Source of the DNA: JBHGAV01 sp041946685
GTDB taxonomy: Bacteria > Acidobacteriota > Terriglobia > Bryobacterales > Bryobacteraceae
Assembly: GCA_041946685.1 (NCBI GenBank)
Contig: JBHGAV010000015.1
Location: forward strand, 8,850 to 72,849
Direction: 5' to 3'
DNA: 64,000 nucleotides
The stretch's first letter is position 1; each line of letters begins with the position of its first letter. The notes below the pieces were generated by a model, which was given only the letters and a program-made list of their open reading frames with translations, was not told the origin of the DNA and made no database searches. Of this stretch, positions 58,776-64,000 are shown one piece after another. A program made the position numbers and the translations under genes.

Positions 58776-59723
58776 CTATCCGGCCGGCGCGGGCAGCGCC
58801 TCGATCCGCCGCAGCATGGTCCTGAAAAACCGCTGCGTCAGGTGGCCCTCCGCCAGTAGGAGCCAGTAATGGCGCGCGTGCTTGGCCAGCCGACCGCCCG
58901 TCTTGAACAACCGCTGTTGCAGGCTAGTCAGCGACCACTTCTCAACCCTCCTCGGCAGCACCAGCCGCCGCCATAGGTTTCCCAGATTGTAGGCGATGAC
59001 GCTCAGCCTCAACCGCACCTCGTTGGAGCGGAATCGGTGGCAGCTCCACCGCGTCATCTTCACCGCTTGCTTGCCTTCCCTGATCCACTGTTCGGCGGTG
59101 CCCCGCTTGTTGTAGAAGCGCACCACTGCCCGGCTGTCCGTCTCCAGATTGGTGACGATGAAGCCCACTCGCGGAAACAACTCCCCCAAGTGGAACTCCA
59201 CCTTGGCCACCACCCGCCGGGCCTTCGTCCAACTCTCTGCCTGGTACAGGAAGCCCTTGTAACGCACCACCGGCTTGTGGCTCGGTCGCCCCCCGGCCGC
59301 AACTTCGCTGCCAGACAGTCGCCCTCCCGGCTGAACAGCAGCAGGGGGGGATAGCAGGTCGATTCAAAGTGGCCATTGTAGGCGCTCTGCTCCTGCTGGC
59401 CGTACACGGGGATCTCGGTGGAATCCATGTCCAGCACGACTCGTTGCCGCAAGTCGAGGGCTTCCACCGCGGCGATCAACTCGCGGTTGATCCGCACCAG
59501 GGTAGACCGACTGCCGCAGCAGGTCCGCCAGCGGGAACTGTGTGTTCTTACCCTGACGGCGATCTACCAGGTGCCGATCGATCAGTTCGCCAAGGCCCAA
59601 CTTCTCATCCAGCTCGCGCACCAGAATCAGGCCGCCGTCAGAGGTGATCCGTTATCCCTGGAAATCAACCTTCAGCGAGGTGTTGAAGGCGAGCTGAAAC
59701 GGCCTGTTCTGTTTCTCACCCAT
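58776..59723 (-). pseudogene. IS1380-family transposase remnant
   Basis: Pieces of one DDE transposase lie in order but in three frames. The N-terminus (MGEKQNRPFQLAFN; GGLILVRELDEKLGL) is cut by TAA at codon 24 (59654-59652). After LADLLRQSVY, near 59500, the frame shifts and roughly 80 residues are absent. The central DMDSTEIPVYGQQEQSAYNG part carries a catalytic Asp. Near 59290 a second junction skips another 70 or so residues, then the C-terminus runs intact (RYKGFLYQAESW to RRIEALPAPAG). Not functional. Confidence 0.85.
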
Positions 59724-59830
59724 TGGGTGCTGACCTCCATCGCGGCGTCATGGCTTCCAAACCCCTATGAATAAAGGCGAAGGATGGACTCAGGAAGTGA
59801 TCTGTAAGTGGTCAGAGTGGAAATGTGGGT

Positions 59831-62245
59831 TTAAGCGCTGGGAGAAGTCGCTGGGCGAGAACTCCGTTGAGCGGATCGGCTCCTGCGCTGGTTGAAGCAC
59901 AGCAACAGCCGTTCGGCTTCCTCGACTTCCACGCCTATCCTGAGCCACAACAGGCGCAGCGGTGCGATCACTCCTTCGATGTGCTCGCACAGGTTCATCG
60001 CATCCTTCTCGGTCGTGAGCAATACTTCCGCGCCTGCCTGTCTGGCCTGAACCGCCATGCGCTTGATCTCGACCGGCCGGTAGCGGTGGTGATCTCCCAG
60101 GTCCCATCGAATCAGAGGCACACACCCCAGCGCGGCCAGCGTTCTCCAGAATGTCTCCGGATTGGCCAGACCACAGAACGCCGCCGCGCGCGCCAGCGGT
60201 ACTTCGCCAAGCTCCAGTTCTCTTCCCGATCGGGCATCCACCCACGACTGCGCTTGTATCTGCGAGCGCAAGATCGGAGCCTCGCGGTTGTGCTCCCGCA
60301 AGACGCGCTTGATTCCCTCGTACGAACGCCCCGGCTCGGTGCGCGTGAGGACGAAAACGTCCGCGCGAATCAGGGCCGTGGGCGGCTCCCGCAATCGTCC
60401 CAGCGGAAACACGTTTCCTCCGCCCAGCGGGTCCAGCACGTCCACCAGTACTATCTCCAGATCGCGGGCCAGCTTCCAGTGCTGGAATCCGTCGTCGAGG
60501 ATGATTACGTCCGGCTGAAACCGGCGCTCGACCTCCCGTCCCGTCCTTACCCTATCCGCTCCGATGCCGACTGGGGCCACCCCAGACCTAAGGAAGATCT
60601 GGGCTTCGTCCCCGGTGCGAGCCGGCGCTGCTCTCTCCCCCGCCGCGAGAACGGTCAGCGGCTCCGGCGCTCTCCGCCGGTAGCCGCGCGTGAGGATCGC
60701 GGGACTGCCGCCTTCGTTGCGCAGCTTGCCGGCCAGCCAGAGCACGAAAGGCGTCTTGCCGCTTCCTCCAATGCTCAACCCACCCACGCTGATTACCGGG
60801 GTGTCGAGCCGCTCGGAGCGCCGCCTTGTGGCGGCGCGCTTGGCGGCCGCACCTGCTCTCCATGCTTGGGATAGTACCCACAGCACCTGGAACAACGGAA
60901 AAACCGGCCGCTTCACGGGGATGGCCTGTTCGTATGCTTCGACGATGGCCTCGGCAGCGCGGTCTGTGGCACCCCGCTTCGATTCGGCCAGCCGCCGCGC
61001 CCTTTCGCCCACACGGTCTCTGTAGGCCGTGTCGCGGAGCAACTTGTCAACGGCCTCCTCCAAGCCGTCCGTCCCGTTGATCCTTACGCAACCGCCCCCG
61101 GCGGCGAACTCGCCGGCGATTTCGTGGAAGTTTTCCATGTGCGGCCCCACCACCACCGCCCTCCCGTGCAGCGCCGGTTCCAGGAGGTTGTGTCCCCCGC
61201 GTCGAGCCAGTGAGCCTCCCATGAAGACCACGCTCTCGATCTCGAACAGCGAACTGAGTTCTCCGATCGAATCCAGCAAAAGCACTCCAGGCACCCGGAG
61301 CGCCGGTGGGTCGGCCTCCAGCCGGGAACGCCGCACGAACGGCACGCCGCTGGCCTTGAGCTTCTCCGCCACCACGCCGAACCGCTCGGGTCTCCTTGGC
61401 ACCAGGATCAGGAGCAGCCCCGGGTGGGCCGCAGCGAGCGCCTTGAAGGTCCCAATTACAACGTCGTCCTCGTCGGCGTCGCCCGCCGCCGTCGGCGGCA
61501 TCGTGCTGGCCGCGATCCAGATCTCCCGCGCGCCCACCCGCCCGAGGAAACTCCGTATCGGCTCGGGCACGCCCGACGCTCCCGGCTGGAAGTCGTACTT
61601 CAGATTTCCCCCATCCGAGAGGCGCTCCGCCGGCGCGCCCAGGCCGAGGTATCTCCTGCGGTTCTCCTCGCTCTGAGCCAGAATCCGGTCCGGCTGCCGG
61701 AGCGCTTGCCGGAAGAATCGGGCAAAGCGCCGGTAGCGGGGCAGGGCACTCGCCGATATCCTTCCATTGACCACTACCAGCCCGCAACCGGCCCGCTTCG
61801 CCTCGCGATAGAGGTTCGGCCAGATCTCGGTTTCCGCCACCACCACCGCCGCCGGACGGAGAGTCCGCAGCACCCGGCGCACCGCGAAGCAGTAGTCGAT
61901 CGGAGCATAGAAAACCCCGTCGGCCAGCGCACTCAGCTTCTCGTCCGCGAGCGCTCTCCCGGCGATCGTCGAGGTGGAGACAAACAGGCGCGCCAACGGC
62001 AGCCGGGCCCGCAGCCTCCGCAACAACTCTGCTACGGAAGCTACTTCGCCCACCGAGACGGCATGCACCCAGATCGCCCCTGCGGAGTCTTGCCGGAAGG
62101 AGTGCGCCAGGAAACCCAGCCTTTCGGGGAAGCGTCTGAGGTAACGGTGATCTCTGATAACCCTCAGAACGAAGTAAAGTAGGATGAAAGGGGAGGCGGC
62201 CCACTGGAGGGCCCGGTAGAGCAGGTAGATGAGCTTCTCATCCAA
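59831..62245 (-). CDS. WaaA-LpxK fusion: Kdo transferase and tetraacyldisaccharide 4'-kinase in one chain
   Basis: 804 residues from TTG 62245. Residues 1-440 are WaaA (KdtA), which adds Kdo to lipid A precursor: N-terminal membrane anchor, WVHAVSVGE (Glu67 catalytic), TETEIWPN-type AETEIWPN, and GGHNLLEPA. Residues about 445-804 are LpxK, which phosphorylates lipid A at the 4' position: PVISVGGLSIGGSGKTP (Walker A) and ILDDGFQHWKLARD. Normally these are two proteins acting in sequence at the inner membrane. No stop or start separates them. AGGAGGAG precedes the start, with TATACT further upstream. Confidence 0.88.
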   Translation of the reverse strand: MDEKLIYLLYRALQWAASPFILLYFVLRVIRDHRYLRRFPERLGFLAHSFRQDSAGAIWVHAVSVGEVASVAELLRRLRARLPLARLFVSTSTIAGRALADEKLSALADGVFYAPIDYCFAVRRVLRTLRPAAVVVAETEIWPNLYREAKRAGCGLVVVNGRISASALPRYRRFARFFRQALRQPDRILAQSEENRRRYLGLGAPAERLSDGGNLKYDFQPGASGVPEPIRSFLGRVGAREIWIAASTMPPTAAGDADEDDVVIGTFKALAAAHPGLLLILVPRRPERFGVVAEKLKASGVPFVRRSRLEADPPALRVPGVLLLDSIGELSSLFEIESVVFMGGSLARRGGHNLLEPALHGRAVVVGPHMENFHEIAGEFAAGGGCVRINGTDGLEEAVDKLLRDTAYRDRVGERARRLAESKRGATDRAAEAIVEAYEQAIPVKRPVFPLFQVLWVLSQAWRAGAAAKRAATRRRSERLDTPVISVGGLSIGGSGKTPFVLWLAGKLRNEGGSPAILTRGYRRRAPEPLTVLAAGERAAPARTGDEAQIFLRSGVAPVGIGADRVRTGREVERRFQPDVIILDDGFQHWKLARDLEIVLVDVLDPLGGGNVFPLGRLREPPTALIRADVFVLTRTEPGRSYEGIKRVLREHNREAPILRSQIQAQSWVDARSGRELELGEVPLARAAAFCGLANPETFWRTLAALGCVPLIRWDLGDHHRYRPVEIKRMAVQARQAGAEVLLTTEKDAMNLCEHIEGVIAPLRLLWLRIGVEVEEAERLLLCFNQRRSRSAQRSSRPATSPSA

Positions 62246-62828
62246 GTCGTTCGTTCTCCTCCTGAGTATAGTCACGGTGTTTGGAGCCGACAAGGAGAAG
62301 CGGTTCGAGCCCGGACCGATCGAGTCTTTCGCGGGTCGCCAGACCGTCGAGAAGCTGACCATCGCCGCCGACCCCTTCAACACCCAGGACAAGACGCGCC
62401 AGGCCTTCGGCAAATTGAATCCCAATGAGCACGGCATTCTACCCGTGCTCCTCGTGCTAACGAATGAGGGCGGGCAATCGCTCTCGCTCGAAACCATGCG
62501 TATCGAGTACATCCTCCCTTCGCGCCAGCGCATCGAGGCGACGCCTGCCGCCGACGTGCCGCGGGTCCAGGGCGCCCGCCAGCCCAAGATCTACACGGGG
62601 CCGGTCCCCACCACCACGCGCATTGGCGGGAAGAAGAACCCTCTCTCGGCGGCGGAGATCGAAACGCGCGCCCTTGCGGCTAAGATGCTCCCGCCCGGCG
62701 AATCGGCGAGTGGCTTTGTCTACTTCCAAACGTCTCACCGTCCCGGCAGTATCCTTTACATCACCGGCATCCGTGAGGCGTCTACCCGCCGCGAGCTGTT
62801 CTACTTCGAGATCCCCTTCGAGCGCTGA
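62229..62828 (+). CDS. Secreted or periplasmic protein of unknown function
   Basis: 199 residues from ATG 62229 with a signal peptide (SFVLLLSIVTVFGAD). The mature part is beta-rich: GILPVLLVLTNEGGQSLSLE, IEYILPSRQRIEA, and a C-terminal FVYFQTSHRPGSILYITGIR. It resembles small periplasmic acidobacterial proteins with an Ig-like domain, but no family is recognised. Its first 17 bases overlap, on the opposite strand, the first codons of waaA-lpxK. Confidence 0.7.
   Translation: MSFSSKSFVLLLSIVTVFGADKEKRFEPGPIESFAGRQTVEKLTIAADPFNTQDKTRQAFGKLNPNEHGILPVLLVLTNEGGQSLSLETMRIEYILPSRQRIEATPAADVPRVQGARQPKIYTGPVPTTTRIGGKKNPLSAAEIETRALAAKMLPPGESASGFVYFQTSHRPGSILYITGIREASTRRELFYFEIPFER
62265..62270 (-). 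promoter_or_regulatory. Putative -10 of waaA-lpxK
   Basis: TATACT on the minus strand, 19 nt before the TTG start and directly before the AGGAGGAG ribosome site. It lies inside the coding region of the divergent secreted-protein gene. Confidence 0.4.
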
Positions 62829-62887
62829 AACCACCCGTCACCTGGCCTGCGGAAACGGCATCTTGTCTGGTGGAGGCCGATGCCAGC

Positions 62888-63349
62888 ATGGAACTGAGCA
62901 ACATTCTCTGTCCGGTGGACTTTAGCGATCTCTCCGCCCGGGCCTTGCGCTACGCCGCGATGCTCGCGCGCCTTTCGGGAGCCCGCCTCACGGTAGTCTA
63001 CGCCCATTCCTTCTCCGCGCCGTCATACTTCACTACCGGAAAGCTGGAGGACCTCGAGCGCCAGTTCCGGGAGTCGCTGCACGAAGCCGAGGCCGAACTC
63101 CAACGCTTCGCTCAAAAGGAAACAGGCGGCCTGCCCGTGGACGCGCGGATCGTGGAGGCGCACCCCGTCGACGCGATCAAGAAGACCGCCGCCGAGATCG
63201 ACGCGGACCTGATTGTCATGGGCACCCACGGCCGCAGCGGTCTGAACCGCCTGATGCTGGGTTCGGTTGCGGAGGGAGTTCTCCGAGAGAGCCTCGTCCC
63301 CGTCCTCACGGTGCGAGGAGAAGCTCCCGTGCCCTCGGCAGGCTCTTAG
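62888..63349 (+). CDS. Universal stress protein UspA family
   Basis: 153 residues from ATG 62888, with GGAGG about 11 nt upstream. N-terminal ILCPVDFSDLSARALRYA and C-terminal IVMGTHGRSGLNRLMLGSVAEGVLRES (the G2xG9xG(S/T) ATP-binding pattern) are complete, so ATP binding is expected. Role: stress or starvation response; partner unknown. Its stop overlaps the stop of the convergent metzincin-like gene. Confidence 0.93.
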   Translation: MELSNILCPVDFSDLSARALRYAAMLARLSGARLTVVYAHSFSAPSYFTTGKLEDLERQFRESLHEAEAELQRFAQKETGGLPVDARIVEAHPVDAIKKTAAEIDADLIVMGTHGRSGLNRLMLGSVAEGVLRESLVPVLTVRGEAPVPSAGS

Positions 63350-63990
63350 CGCTGCCGTTCGGCTGGGAATGGGGAGAGCGTAGCAGCGTTCTCGCCGTCC
63401 TGTTCGCACAGGAGCCGCTCGCGAATCTTCCTGGCCTGACGATCGTGGAAGAGCAGGTGTCCCGTCTTCATTTCCTGGAATTCGGAGGAGCTCAGGTAAG
63501 GGCTCATCATGCCCGTGGGTGCATGGCTGTCTTGGCCCAACAGAACGTGGCCGATCTCGTGCGCCATGACTTGCCCGAGGGTTATTGGATAGTCGATCTT
63601 GGCATGTGTGGCCGCTTTCAGGACGTCATCTGCGAAGATGTACACCTGGTCGCCGGTTGAGCACCCGAGCGCCCCTTGAGATCTCCGTAACCGGCGGGCC
63701 ATCGAGTCCGGCAAGAGTTTTACCCAGGCTGTCGGCCGGACCGCAGGACCGTCGACGCCGCCCGATACCGGCGCCGTAGACTCCGAGTATTCAACCTCGA
63801 CCCCCGCCTTCTCGAAGATCTTCGATACTTGACCCTTGGCGGCGTCAAGCGTCTCTGGCGGCAGATTGGCGTAGTCCCGAATGGCGATGACGAGGTGCGG
63901 CTTAGTGTTGGCTGCTTGAACTGCCGGGGCAGCAGAGCAGGCTGAGACGAAGGCGAGCAGGACCGCTGCTCCCTTTCCGCCTGCACACAC
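63346..63990 (-). CDS. Secreted metzincin-like metalloprotease (5' end may lie outside window)
   Basis: 214 residues from GTG 63990; the frame is open to the window edge, so the true start may be further right. A signal-like hydrophobic segment is followed by an alpha/beta domain. The zinc site HEIGHVLLGQDSH (His144, Glu145, His148, His156) and the near APTGMMSPY turn resemble metzincins, but the third His is 8 instead of 6 residues after the second. Probably an exported protease; no close family named. Confidence 0.65.
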   Translation of the reverse strand: MCAGGKGAAVLLAFVSACSAAPAVQAANTKPHLVIAIRDYANLPPETLDAAKGQVSKIFEKAGVEVEYSESTAPVSGGVDGPAVRPTAWVKLLPDSMARRLRRSQGALGCSTGDQVYIFADDVLKAATHAKIDYPITLGQVMAHEIGHVLLGQDSHAPTGMMSPYLSSSEFQEMKTGHLLFHDRQARKIRERLLCEQDGENAATLSPFPAERQR

Positions 63991-64000
63991 GTATTGCGTC

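Noticed and set aside
58776..59270. Functional transposase gene at 58776-59270
   Set aside because: It is only the C-terminal part of an IS1380-type protein; the upstream pieces are in other frames with losses.
1..64000. CRISPR arrays, rRNA and tRNA genes, riboswitches
   Set aside because: No regularly spaced repeats, no tRNA cloverleaf signatures and no known riboswitch cores were recognised; the only convincing cis-regulatory RNA is the ilv attenuator.

Overview
The window looks like a high-GC chromosome segment from an acidobacterium of the Solibacter/Bryobacter type. The taxonomic evidence is internal: two secreted VWA proteins of the acidobacterial TIGR03436 type, a secreted protein ending in a Solibacter-type C-terminal domain (TIGR03437-like), SBBP and carboxypeptidase-regulatory-like gene fragments, a hopanoid operon and Kdo/lipid A genes of a Gram-negative envelope. 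No rRNA, tRNA or CRISPR array was recognised.

Layout. 1-7 kb (minus strand): a truncated lipoprotein metallopeptidase, then a tight valS-nadC-birA-coaX operon. 7.2-16.9 kb (plus): an AlaC-like aminotransferase, a Tat-exported Gfo/Idh/MocA oxidoreductase next to a ThuA-like protein, a lipoprotein made of three Rid-like repeats, a KDG-kinase-like sugar kinase, and a VWA / DUF3037-S24 / VWA trio. 16.9-22.4 kb (minus): a Wzt-like ABC ATPase, a POT peptide transporter, an M24 peptidase and a degenerate GH31-like protein. 22.4-36.5 kb (minus): a compact siphovirus-type head-tail cassette in canonical order: small basic protein, large terminase, portal, scaffold, coat, connectors, tail tube, a tail chaperone pair with an A AAA AAC slippery site, a very short tape measure, distal tail proteins and a tail-tip hub. 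No integrase, repressor, replication, lysis or fibre genes are seen, so it is either a decayed prophage or a domesticated, GTA-like particle.

36.7-46.4 kb (plus): a branched-chain amino acid operon (ilvB-ilvN-ilvC-cimA) that runs on through an unknown gene, a quinone oxidoreductase and an M24 peptidase into accB-accC. It is preceded by a classic attenuator: promoter, leader peptide with an Ile/Val/Leu cluster, mutually exclusive hairpins and a terminator. 46.5-56.1 kb (minus): ispH-shc-hpnH-hpnA-hpnG-adh-adh-hpnC-hpnD, an almost complete hopanoid operon with two zinc alcohol dehydrogenases inside it and no hpnE. 56.2-64 kb: ogt, a cluster of gene fragments, a Solibacter-type secreted protein, a broken IS1380-family transposase, a single-chain WaaA-LpxK fusion that overlaps head to head with a secreted-protein gene, a universal stress protein and a metzincin-like secreted protein.

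Common themes are tightly packed genes with 4-nt ATGA/GTGA overlaps, and -10 elements lying only 7-20 nt upstream of start codons, which suggests short-leader or leaderless mRNAs for several genes. Metabolically the window joins branched-chain keto-acid supply and acetyl-CoA carboxylase (membrane fatty acids), hopanoids and lipid A glycosylation, so much of it is cell-envelope biology.
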